Positions 56,616 to 64,000 of a stretch of 64,000 bases of DNA are shown one piece after another (within the stretch, counting starts at the first letter, position 1; each line of letters begins with the position of its first letter). This DNA is from Chromobacterium subtsugae. Its GTDB lineage: Bacteria; Pseudomonadota; Gammaproteobacteria; Burkholderiales; Chromobacteriaceae. A model generated the notes under the pieces. The model was not told the DNA's origin, made no database searches, and saw nothing but the letters and a program-made list of their open reading frames with translations. The DNA lies in contig NZ_JYKA01000003.1 of NCBI RefSeq assembly GCF_001676875.1, positions 62,001-126,000 on the forward strand. Direction: 5' to 3'. Position numbers and translations under genes: made by a program.

Positions 56616-57545
56616 ATGGTCAGGACCGATGATTTGCAGGTTTTCATCCGCGCCGCGGACAACGGCAGCCTGTCGGCGGCGGCGCGGCAGCTGGATCTGA
56701 GTCCGGCGGTGGCCAGCGCGGCGCTGAAGCGGCTGGAGCAGGCGGTGGGCGCGCAATTGCTGGCGCGCTCCACCCGCAGCCTGAGGCTGACGCTGGCGGG
56801 GGAGCGCTATCTCGAACACGCGCGCGCGGCGCTGGACGCGCTGCGGGCGGGGAGCGTGGCGCTGGCGCAGGATAGGCAGGCGCTGTCCGGCAGCCTGTCG
56901 CTATCGATGCCGTCTGACCTGGGGCGCAATCTGCTGCGGCCCTGGCTGGACGATTTTCTGCTGCGGCATCCGGGCCTGGGGCTGCAGCTGCAGATCAGCG
57001 ACCGGGTGGCCGATCTCTACCGCCAGCCGGTGGACGTGGCGTTGCGCTACGGCGTGCCGGAGGATTCGGCGCTGGTGGCCTTGCCGCTGGCGCCGGACAA
57101 CCGCCGGGTGCTGTGCGCGTCGCCGGACTACCTGGCGCGGCACGGCGCGCCCGCCGCGCCGCAGGAGCTGCGCGGCCGCGAATGCCTGCGCTTCATCCTG
57201 GGCGCGGCGGTGCACGAGCGCTGGAGCTTCGCGCAGGGCGGCGAGCGGCAGACGGTGACGGTGGCCGGGCGCTGGCAGAGCGACGACGGCGAAATCGTGC
57301 GCCGCTGGGCGCTGGCCGGACGCGGCATCGCCTACAAGTCGCGGCTGGACGTGCTGGCCGATCTGCGCGCCGGCCGTCTGTTGCCGCTGCTGGACGGCTA
57401 TGATACGGAGCAGACCCCGCTGTTCCTGGTGACGCCGCACCGGCTGATGCTGTCGCCGGCGGTGGTGGCGCTGCGCGCGCATCTGCGGCAATGCCTGGAT
57501 GGCTATCTGCTTGGCCCGGACGCGGCGGGCGACAGTCTTGATTGA
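56616..57545 (+). CDS. LysR family transcriptional regulator
   Basis: 309 residues. The N-terminal winged helix is MVRTDDLQVFIRAADNGSLS followed by AAARQLDLSPAVASAALKRL, and the C-terminal effector-binding domain spans about 90-300. The start is the internal ATG that gives the conserved N-terminus; the frame is open 32 codons upstream into the intergenic region. By LysR habit it should autoregulate and control the divergent oxidoreductase operon. Confidence 0.93.
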   Translation: MVRTDDLQVFIRAADNGSLSAAARQLDLSPAVASAALKRLEQAVGAQLLARSTRSLRLTLAGERYLEHARAALDALRAGSVALAQDRQALSGSLSLSMPSDLGRNLLRPWLDDFLLRHPGLGLQLQISDRVADLYRQPVDVALRYGVPEDSALVALPLAPDNRRVLCASPDYLARHGAPAAPQELRGRECLRFILGAAVHERWSFAQGGERQTVTVAGRWQSDDGEIVRRWALAGRGIAYKSRLDVLADLRAGRLLPLLDGYDTEQTPLFLVTPHRLMLSPAVVALRAHLRQCLDGYLLGPDAAGDSLD

Positions 57546-57661
57546 AACAAGTTGCGGCGCGGGAGGGCGGGGATGTGTATTTTCCGTAAAGAATCGGGCT
57601 ATAATCGCGGCCTTGAATCCCTAATCTTGCGAATCCAGCATTCCAAGTCACAATCTTCCAC

Positions 57662-59029
57662 ATGATCCGCAAGCTAATCCGAAAAGTACTGGACCTGCCG
57701 GCCGGCATGAGCAAACGCCGCAACAAGCCCCGCGTCTTCCCGTTGCCGCAACACGGCGTGCGCCGCGACCAGCTGAGCCAGGCGGCGCTGCGCGTCACCT
57801 CCCGGCTGCAGGAAGCCGGCTATGCCGCCTACGTGGTGGGCGGCGCGGTGCGCGACCTGATGCTGGGCGTGTCGCCCAAGGATTTCGACGTGGCCACCAA
57901 CGCCACGCCGGAGCAGGTGCACCATCTGTTCCGCCGCTCCCGCATCATCGGCCGCCGCTTCCGCATCGTCCACGTGATGATGGGTCCGGAAACCATAGAG
58001 GTGACCACCTTCCGCGGCGGCAATGTGGACGACACCAATGAAACCGGCCGCATCATGGCCGACAACAGTTTCGGCAGCCAGGAAGAGGACGCGCACCGCC
58101 GCGACTTCACCGTCAACGCGTTGTTCTACGACCCGTCCGACGAAACCGTCATCGACTACCACAACGGCGTCAAGGACCTGCACGCCAAGAAACTGGTGAT
58201 GATAGGCCAGCCGGCGCGCCGCTATCAGGAAGACCCGGTGCGCATGCTGCGCGCGGTGCGCCTGGCCGCCAAGCTGGGCTTCGAGATCGACGAGGACACC
58301 AAGAAGCCGATCCGCGCCCACGCCCATCTGCTGAAGAAAGAGCCGGCGGCGCGCCTGTTCGACGAAATGCTGAAGCTGCTGATGTCCGGCCAGGCCTACG
58401 CCTGCCTGAAGAAGCTGCGCGACGAGGGCCTGGCCCGCGGCGTGTTCCCGCTGCTGGACGCGGTGATGGACGACAAGGGCAACGACGACGCCTTCCTGCG
58501 CCTCAGCCTGGAAAGCACCGACGCCCGCCTGCGCGCCGACAAGCCGATTTCGGTCGGTTTCTTGCTGGCCACCCTGCTGTGGCGCCAGGTGAACCAGGGC
58601 TGGCAGCAGCGCCTCGCCGCTGGCGAGAAGAGCCTGCCGGCGCTGTTGTCCGCCATTTCCGACGTGGAGTCCGAACAGGACAACGATTTCGCCATCCCGC
58701 GCCGTTTCAGCGTGACCATGCGCGAAATCTGGACGCTGCAGGCGCGCTTCGACAGCCGCAGCGGCGGCCGGCCGTACCGCTTCCTGGAGCAGCCGCGCTT
58801 CCGCGCCGCCTACGATTTCCTGGCGCTGCGCAGCGAAGCCGGCGAAGTGCCGGCGCAACTGGTGAGCTGGTGGGAGCGCTTCCAGCGCGCCGACGCCGAC
58901 GAGTGCGAGCGCCTGATCGCCGAGGCCAAGGAGCAGGGCGGCGACGCCGAGCCGGCCAAGAAACGCCGCCGCCGCCGCAGCAACAGCCGCCGCCGCGACG
59001 AGTCCGGAGGCGGGGAGAGCGCCGAGTGA
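57662..59029 (+). CDS. pcnB: Poly(A) polymerase I
   Basis: 455-residue nucleotidyltransferase that adds 3' A-tails to RNA and so promotes decay. Catalytic motif GGAVRDLMLGVSPKDFDVAT near 60-79 with Asp pair D74/D76; then FRIVHVMMG, RRDFTVNALFYD, and the PcnB-specific C-terminal domain. The tail is extremely basic (KKRRRRRSNSRRRDE), as in other poly(A) polymerases. Its stop overlaps the GTG of folK (GTGA). Confidence 0.96.
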   Translation: MIRKLIRKVLDLPAGMSKRRNKPRVFPLPQHGVRRDQLSQAALRVTSRLQEAGYAAYVVGGAVRDLMLGVSPKDFDVATNATPEQVHHLFRRSRIIGRRFRIVHVMMGPETIEVTTFRGGNVDDTNETGRIMADNSFGSQEEDAHRRDFTVNALFYDPSDETVIDYHNGVKDLHAKKLVMIGQPARRYQEDPVRMLRAVRLAAKLGFEIDEDTKKPIRAHAHLLKKEPAARLFDEMLKLLMSGQAYACLKKLRDEGLARGVFPLLDAVMDDKGNDDAFLRLSLESTDARLRADKPISVGFLLATLLWRQVNQGWQQRLAAGEKSLPALLSAISDVESEQDNDFAIPRRFSVTMREIWTLQARFDSRSGGRPYRFLEQPRFRAAYDFLALRSEAGEVPAQLVSWWERFQRADADECERLIAEAKEQGGDAEPAKKRRRRRSNSRRRDESGGGESAE

Positions 59030-59535
59030 CGCTGGCCTACGTGGCTCTGGGCAGCAACCTGGAGCAGCCGGCGCAACAGGTCGGGGCCGCGCTCGCGGCC
59101 CTTGGCCATTTGGCCGGCGCCACGCTACTGCGCCATTCCTCGCTGTACCGCACCGCGCCGGTCGGTTACGCCGACCAGCCCGATTTCATCAACGCGGTGG
59201 CCCTGCTCGACACCGATTTGCCGCCGCTGGCGCTGCTGGATAGGCTTTTCGAGATCGAACAGCGCTTCGGCCGCGAGCGCAGCTTCCGCAACGCGCCTCG
59301 GGTCTTGGATCTTGACCTTCTGCATTACGATGGCGTCATAATGAGCGAGCCGCGGCTGACCCTGCCGCACCCGCGCATGCGCGAACGCGCCTTCGTGATG
59401 GTGCCTCTGGCCGAAATCGCCCCGGCCGGCATGCTGCCGGGCGTCGGCGACGTGGCCGCGCTGGCGGCCGCGCTGGACGCGTCCGGCGTGGAGCGGCTGG
59501 ACGAAAGCCGTGGAACCCGACAACAACAGGAATAA
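59026..59535 (+). CDS. folK: HPPK: 6-hydroxymethyl-7,8-dihydropterin pyrophosphokinase
   Basis: 169-residue folate-pathway kinase. YVALGSNLEQPAQQV is the N-terminal signature; RTAPVGYADQPDFINAV and RNAPRVLDLDLLHYDG (with the magnesium-binding Asp pair) follow, then LPHPRMRERAFVMVPLAEIA. The GTG start overlaps the pcnB stop and follows GGAGG, so translation is coupled. Confidence 0.95.
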   Translation: MTLAYVALGSNLEQPAQQVGAALAALGHLAGATLLRHSSLYRTAPVGYADQPDFINAVALLDTDLPPLALLDRLFEIEQRFGRERSFRNAPRVLDLDLLHYDGVIMSEPRLTLPHPRMRERAFVMVPLAEIAPAGMLPGVGDVAALAAALDASGVERLDESRGTRQQQE

Positions 59536-59536
59536 T

Positions 59537-60172
59537 ATGAGCCAATTGCGCTACGTGGTGGTGGAGGGGCCGATAGGCTCGGGGAAATCCTCGCTGGCGG
59601 CCCGGCTGGCGCAGTACTGGGGCGTGCAGCTGAAGGCGGAAGACCCGGCGGCCAATCCCTTCCTGCCGCGCTTCTATCGCAATATGCCGGCCCATGCCTT
59701 GTCCACCCAGCTGAGCTTCCTGATGCAGCGCGCCGACATGGCGCGCGAGATGCTGCAGGGCGATCTGATGGCGGCGCCGCTGGTGTCGGACTTCCTGTTC
59801 GAAAAGGACGCGCTGTTCGCGCGGCTGAACCTGGACGAGCACGAGCTGGCGCTGTACCAGCGCCTGGCGCGCCAGGCCTTGCCGGAATACCCGGTGCCGG
59901 ACCTGGTGATTTATCTGCAGGCGTCCGAAGACACTTTGCTGCAAAGGGTGGCCGCGCGGGCGGTGGAGTACGAGGTAAACTTCCCCGAAGGCTATCTGAA
60001 GCGCGTGCAAGCCGGTTATAGCGAGTTTTTCCACCAGTACGAGTCGTCGCCGCTGTTGATCGTCAACACCGATCATCTGAACCTGGTGGACGGCGACGAA
60101 GATTTCGATCTACTGATCCGCTGCATTGCCGAAATGCGCGGCCAGCGCAGTTATTTCAACAAGAGCGTCTGA
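59537..60172 (+). CDS. Deoxynucleoside kinase
   Basis: 211-residue deoxyadenosine/deoxyguanosine-kinase-type salvage enzyme. Walker A GPIGSGKS is at residues 11-18; the nucleoside-site segment with FEKDALFARLNLDEHELALY is conserved; the lid has TLLQRVAARAVEYE. It is the usual neighbour of folK and panB in betaproteobacteria. The ATG follows CAGGAAT one base after the folK stop. Exact nucleoside preference cannot be read. Confidence 0.9.
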   Translation: MSQLRYVVVEGPIGSGKSSLAARLAQYWGVQLKAEDPAANPFLPRFYRNMPAHALSTQLSFLMQRADMAREMLQGDLMAAPLVSDFLFEKDALFARLNLDEHELALYQRLARQALPEYPVPDLVIYLQASEDTLLQRVAARAVEYEVNFPEGYLKRVQAGYSEFFHQYESSPLLIVNTDHLNLVDGDEDFDLLIRCIAEMRGQRSYFNKSV

Positions 60173-60232
60173 CCGGGGACCGGTTGCATCGTCCCCCTGG
60201 GCGCCGCAGATGGAACACGAGGAAGTCGAGAA

Positions 60233-61021
60233 ATGAAAATAACCGTCAATACCCTGCACAAGTTGGCCGCGGAAGGCCAGAAGATCACCATGCTGACCTG
60301 TTACGACGCCAGTTTCGCCAGTCTGCTGGACGAGGCGGGGGTCGAGATTCTGCTGGTCGGCGACTCGCTGGGCCCGGTGATGCAGGGGGTGGATTCCACG
60401 CTGCCGGTCAGCGAGGCGGACATGCTCTACCACATCCGCTGCGTGGCGCGCGGCAGCAAGAACGCGCTGATCCTGGGCGACATGACTTTCGGCGCCTACC
60501 AGGAAAGCCCGCAGCAAGCCTTCGCCCACGCCGCCCGCCTGCTGCAGGCCGGCGCGCACATGGTGAAGCTGGAAGGCGGCGCCTACATGGCCGAGACCAC
60601 CCGCTTCCTGGTGGAGCGCGGCATTCCGGTGTGCTCGCACATCGGCCTGACCCCGCAGTTCGTCAACGCTTTCGGCGGCTACCGCGTGCAAGGCCGCGGC
60701 GATGACGCGCAGCGCATCGTCAACGACGCCAAGGCGCTGTCCGACGCCGGCGCCAGCCTGATTGTGATGGAATGCGTGCCGGCGGCGCTGGCCAAGGAAA
60801 TCACCGCAGCCATTTCCGCGCCGACCATAGGCATAGGCGCCGGCGTCGATACTTCCGGCCAGGTGTTGGTGCTGCATGACATGCTGGGCGTGTACCCGGG
60901 CAAGAAGGCGAAGTTCGTCAAGAACTTCATGGAAGAGGCCGACAGCATCCAGGGCGCTGTCGAAGCCTATGTCAAGGCGGTGAAGGAACAGACCTTCCCG
61001 ACCGCGGAACACACCTACTAA
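60233..61021 (+). CDS. panB: 3-methyl-2-oxobutanoate hydroxymethyltransferase
   Basis: 262-residue first enzyme of pantothenate synthesis (ketopantoate formation using methylene-THF). A decamer-forming TIM barrel with [32 protein letters not shown] (metal-site Asp), [33 protein letters not shown] and [20 protein letters not shown]. Starts the panBCD run. Confidence 0.97.
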   Translation: MKITVNTLHKLAAEGQKITMLTCYDASFASLLDEAGVEILLVGDSLGPVMQGVDSTLPVSEADMLYHIRCVARGSKNALILGDMTFGAYQESPQQAFAHAARLLQAGAHMVKLEGGAYMAETTRFLVERGIPVCSHIGLTPQFVNAFGGYRVQGRGDDAQRIVNDAKALSDAGASLIVMECVPAALAKEITAAISAPTIGIGAGVDTSGQVLVLHDMLGVYPGKKAKFVKNFMEEADSIQGAVEAYVKAVKEQTFPTAEHTY

Positions 61022-61040
61022 GCCCGGGAGAGAACAAGCG

Positions 61041-61874
61041 ATGGAAATCATCCGTACCGTGGCGGACATGCGCGCCTGGCGGAAACAGGCCGGCAAGCTG
61101 GCCTTCGTGCCCACCATGGGCAATCTGCACGAAGGCCACCTGGCGCTGGTGCAAGCCGCCCGCGGCCAGGCGGACAAAGTGGTGGTCAGCATCTTCGTCA
61201 ACCGGTTGCAGTTCGGCCAGGGCGAAGACTTCGACGCCTACCCGCGCACCTTCGAGGCGGACTGCGACAAGCTGCGCGCAGCCGGCGTCGACGCGCTGTT
61301 CTTCCCGACCGAAGGCGAGCTGTATCCGCGCGTCAAGCAGGACTTCAACGTGGAGCCGCCGCGCATCCAGGACGAGCTGTGCGGCGCCTTCCGCCCCGGC
61401 CACTTCCGCGGCGTGGCCACGGTGGTGACCAAGCTGTTCAACATCGTGCAGCCGGACCTGGCCTGCTTCGGCAAGAAGGACTTCCAGCAGCTGCATGTGA
61501 TCAAGGCGATGGTCGAAGACCTCAACTCGCCGATTGAAATCCTGCCGGTGGACACCGGCCGCGCCGCCGACGGCCTGGCGCTGTCCTCGCGCAATGGCTA
61601 CCTGAGCGCGGAGGAGCGCGCCGAGGCGCCGCGCCTGTACCGCAACCTGACCGCGATCCGCGACGGCCTGCTGGCCGGCAGCCAGGATTACGCGGCGCTG
61701 GAACAGTCCGCGCGCGACGACCTGTCCGCCGCCGGCTGGGTGGTGGACTACGTGGAAGTGCGCCAGGCGGACACGCTGGAAATCGCTCACGCCGGCGAAA
61801 AGCGCCTGGTGGTGCTGGCTGCCGCGCGCCTCGGCCGCACCCGCCTGATCGACAATATCGAAGTGTTCCGCTAA
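61041..61874 (+). CDS. panC: Pantothenate synthetase
   Basis: 277-residue ligase joining pantoate and beta-alanine with ATP. The nucleotidyl-transfer motif is [14 protein letters not shown] with H30 and H33; then [60 protein letters not shown] and [10 protein letters not shown] (KMSKS-equivalent). It follows panB by 19 bases. Confidence 0.97.
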   Translation: MEIIRTVADMRAWRKQAGKLAFVPTMGNLHEGHLALVQAARGQADKVVVSIFVNRLQFGQGEDFDAYPRTFEADCDKLRAAGVDALFFPTEGELYPRVKQDFNVEPPRIQDELCGAFRPGHFRGVATVVTKLFNIVQPDLACFGKKDFQQLHVIKAMVEDLNSPIEILPVDTGRAADGLALSSRNGYLSAEERAEAPRLYRNLTAIRDGLLAGSQDYAALEQSARDDLSAAGWVVDYVEVRQADTLEIAHAGEKRLVVLAAARLGRTRLIDNIEVFR

Positions 61875-61897
61875 GCCGGAACGACAAGGAAGCTGTC

Positions 61898-62278
61898 ATG
61901 CAACGCAATATGCTCAAGTCCAAGCTCCACCGCGTGACCACCACGCACGCCGAGCTGCATTACATTGGATCCTGCGCCATCGACGAGAACCTGCTGGAAG
62001 CGGCGGACATTCTCGAATACGAAGAAGTGCAGATCTGGAACGTCACCAACGGCGAGCGCTTCGCCACTTACGCGATCAAGGCCGAGCGCGGCTCCGGCGT
62101 GATTTCGGTCAACGGCTCGGCCGCGCGCCGCGCCGCGCCGGGCGATTTGCTGATCATCGCCTCGTTCGCCCAATACGAAGACGCGGAGCTGAAGAACCAC
62201 TCGCCCAAGCTGGTGTTTGTCGACGGCGACAACCGCCTGACCGAAGTCAAGGGCGCCACGCCGACCCAGCCGGCCTGA
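61898..62278 (+). CDS. panD: Aspartate 1-decarboxylase (pyruvoyl-dependent)
   Basis: 126-residue proenzyme that makes beta-alanine from aspartate. Self-cleavage between Gly24 and Ser25 in YIGSCAID yields the pyruvoyl group. [13 protein letters not shown] and [20 protein letters not shown] are family signatures. Last gene of panBCD, followed by a terminator. Confidence 0.97.
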   Translation: MQRNMLKSKLHRVTTTHAELHYIGSCAIDENLLEAADILEYEEVQIWNVTNGERFATYAIKAERGSGVISVNGSAARRAAPGDLLIIASFAQYEDAELKNHSPKLVFVDGDNRLTEVKGATPTQPA

Positions 62279-62300
62279 GCATCGTTTATCCGGAATCCAG

Positions 62301-62329
62301 CCGCCTGCTGAATCAGCAGGCGGTTTTTT
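62301..62329 (+). terminator. Rho-independent terminator after panD
   Basis: Perfect ten-base-pair stem CCGCCTGCTG / CAGCAGGCGG with an AAT loop and T6 run, 22 bases after the stop. Confidence 0.95.
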
Positions 62330-62597
62330 ATTTTCCAAACAGCGCTGATTCAAATGGCCGGCCTGATTTCCCCCGTTGAAATGAATGCATCCGAATTTTC
62401 TGTTCTTGGCCGATTTTTCTTGTTTTGCTTTGCCTATTGTTCGGCAATCCGGCGCTTGGATCATTCTGGCGATGTTTTTCAACCGTTTTTCTTCGCATTG
62501 AAATAAATAAATCATCTGCAAAGGCAGAATGCCGACGCTTAAGCCAATAGAATGCCGGCTGGGCGATTCAGACCCGGTAAGACAAGAAAGGCATGTG
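62330..62597. other. AT-richer intergenic region upstream of the cpdB-like gene
   Basis: About 270 bases, noticeably lower in GC than its surroundings, with T-rich runs. TAGAAT at 62548-62553 is a possible -10 without a matching -35. No tandem CTGTCAT-type PhoB box seen and no gene. Confidence 0.35.
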
Positions 62598-64000
62598 ATG
62601 AGCAAGCATAATATCGCGGCGGCAGGATGGGCAGTCCTGCTGCTGGCGGGCTGTTCCAGCGGCAGCGCGCCGTCGGGCAGGCCGGCAGAGGGGACCACGG
62701 TCAGCGTGGCGCTGCTGGAAACCACCGATATCCACCAAAACGTCCTCAGCTACGACTATTACAAACTGGCGGCCAATCCGTCGTTTGGTTTGGAGCGGGC
62801 AGCCACGCTGATTCAGCAGGCGCGCAGCCAGTATCCGAACAATCTGCTGCTGGATGACGGCGATTTGATCCAGGGCACCGCGCTGGGCGATTACCAGGCG
62901 GCGGTGAATCCGGTGAAATGCGCGGATACGCTCGCCGTGCACAAGGTGATGAATTACCTGAAATACGATGCCGGCACCATAGGCAATCACGAATTCAATT
63001 TCGGCCTGCCTTTCCTGTCGCAGGTCACCAATACCGATTTCCGCCTGGCCAATATCGCGCGGCCATCCGCCTGCGGCGCGCCGGCTTATCCGCAGGTATT
63101 GGCCAATGTGGCCAATCTGGCGGATAAAAAGCCCATTTTCCAGCCTTATGCCCTGCTCAAGCGCACTTTCGCCGGCACCGCGCCGGACGGCAGCAGCGTG
63201 CAGGTGCCGGTGAATATCGGCGTGATCGGCTTCACGCCGCCCACCATCATGGATTGGGACAAGAAAAACCTGAACGGCCAGGTCTACACCAACGGCGTGG
63301 TGGAAACCGCCAACACCTATGTGCCGCAGATGCGCCAGGCCGGCGCCGACCTGGTGGTGGCGCTGTCGCACGGCGGGCTGGATCCGTCCAGCTACAGCCC
63401 GGCGATGGAAAACGGCAGCTGGCACCTGACCAAGACCGGCATAGACGCGCTGATGATAGGCCACTCGCACGATATCTTCCCCAACCCGGGCGCGGCCGGC
63501 TCGCAGTTCAACGCTATGCAGGGCGTGGACAACAACAAGGGCTTCGTCAACGGCGTGCCGACGGTGATGGCCGGCAATTGGGGCAACCGCCTGGGCGTGA
63601 TCCGGCTGACGCTGAAATACAGCGGCGGCAAGTGGGTGGTGCAAACCGGCCAGTCGGCGGTGGAGACGCGTTCGATCAAGAACGCCGACGGCAGCTATGT
63701 GGCGGCCGACCCGCGCGTTGCGCAACTGGTGGCGGGCGAGCATCAGGCCACGATCAATTACGTGAAGACGCCGATAGGCAGCACCGATTTTCGCATGAAC
63801 ACCTACTTCGCCTTGCTGGGAGATGTCAGCGCGATCCAGATCGTCAATATGGCGCAGCAGGACTACGTGAAGAAATACGTGCAGGCCAACCTGCCGCAGT
63901 ACGCGTCGCTGCCGGTGCTGTCGGTATCGGCGCCGTTCAAGGCCGGCCGAAATGGCGCCAGCGACTACACCGACGTGGCGCAGGGGCCGATCGCCATCAA
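62598..64000 (+). CDS. 2',3'-cyclic-nucleotide 2'-phosphodiesterase / 5'-nucleotidase family protein (partial)
   Basis: The first 467 codons of a CpdB-like enzyme; the C-terminal nucleotidase domain continues past the window. Metallophosphatase motifs are all present: ETTDIHQNVLSYDYY, DDGDLIQGTALGDY, GTIGNHEFNFG, ALSHGG and IGHSHDIFPNPGA. The signal sequence ends LLLAGCSSG, a lipobox, so the protein is probably lipid-anchored, whereas E. coli CpdB is a soluble periplasmic enzyme. It would release nucleosides and phosphate from cyclic nucleotides. Confidence 0.9.
   Translation, partial: MSKHNIAAAGWAVLLLAGCSSGSAPSGRPAEGTTVSVALLETTDIHQNVLSYDYYKLAANPSFGLERAATLIQQARSQYPNNLLLDDGDLIQGTALGDYQAAVNPVKCADTLAVHKVMNYLKYDAGTIGNHEFNFGLPFLSQVTNTDFRLANIARPSACGAPAYPQVLANVANLADKKPIFQPYALLKRTFAGTAPDGSSVQVPVNIGVIGFTPPTIMDWDKKNLNGQVYTNGVVETANTYVPQMRQAGADLVVALSHGGLDPSSYSPAMENGSWHLTKTGIDALMIGHSHDIFPNPGAAGSQFNAMQGVDNNKGFVNGVPTVMAGNWGNRLGVIRLTLKYSGGKWVVQTGQSAVETRSIKNADGSYVAADPRVAQLVAGEHQATINYVKTPIGSTDFRMNTYFALLGDVSAIQIVNMAQQDYVKKYVQANLPQYASLPVLSVSAPFKAGRNGASDYTDVAQGPIAI

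Overview
The window is about 64 kb of high-GC bacterial chromosome with dense, mostly single-copy housekeeping genes. Gene order and protein types fit a betaproteobacterium of the order Neisseriales, most likely Chromobacterium or a close relative. The evidence is folK-deoxynucleoside kinase-panBCD, recA-recX, dnaX-ybaB-recR, no LexA-like box in front of recA, and HrcA next to RecA. The genus is an inference; no rRNA is present. I see no insertion sequence, prophage, integrase or CRISPR array.

Layout. 1-7.4 kb: high-affinity potassium uptake operon on the minus strand (a 30-residue membrane peptide, then kdpF, A, B, C and D, with kdpD cut by the window edge), headed by a clear KdpE operator. 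7.5-10.3 kb: a small hypothetical protein, a TauE-type permease, a frameshifted solute-binding protein and a GNAT acetyltransferase. 10.4-15.1 kb: recA-recX-SRPBCC protein-alaS (minus). 15.2-20.8 kb: hrcA, mltB, dnaX-ybaB, an SRPBCC-like protein and recR (plus). 21-25.5 kb: a methyltransferase (plus), then nadE, a lipoprotein and lolA (minus). 25.6-31 kb: an acyltransferase-like protein, two identical tRNA-Ser(GGA) genes, a lipoprotein, a DEAD-box helicase and hflX. 31-33 kb: a MarR regulator overlapping a DHA2 drug exporter. 33.1-40.9 kb: a REC-PAS-GGDEF-EAL protein beside a 1755-residue CHASE/PAS hybrid histidine kinase with its own Hpt domain. 40.9-46.9 kb: a molybdenum-enzyme locus (YdeP-type oxidoreductase, winged-helix protein, fdhD, moaB, moeA, mobA). 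47.2-53.8 kb: an alpha/beta hydrolase and a tripartite RND efflux operon. 54-57.5 kb: a betaine-type binding protein, an esterase deletion remnant, a monooxygenase-like protein and a quinone-oxidoreductase-like enzyme, divergent from a LysR regulator. 57.6-62.3 kb: pcnB-folK-deoxynucleoside kinase-panBCD. 62.6 kb to the end: a CpdB-like phosphodiesterase predicted to be a lipoprotein, cut by the window edge.

How the parts work together. The kdp genes form one osmotic/potassium-responsive operon that carries its own sensor. The sensor kinase and the diguanylate cyclase/phosphodiesterase probably form a phosphorelay that sets cyclic-di-GMP. The molybdenum locus groups one oxidoreductase with sulfur insertion (FdhD) and three cofactor-synthesis steps. 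The panBCD block makes pantothenate.

No wholly new system stands out. The best leads are the extra Kdp membrane peptide, the phosphorelay pair, the winged-helix gene in the molybdenum locus, two decaying genes, and a leader region with a three-codon ORF upstream of the methyltransferase.
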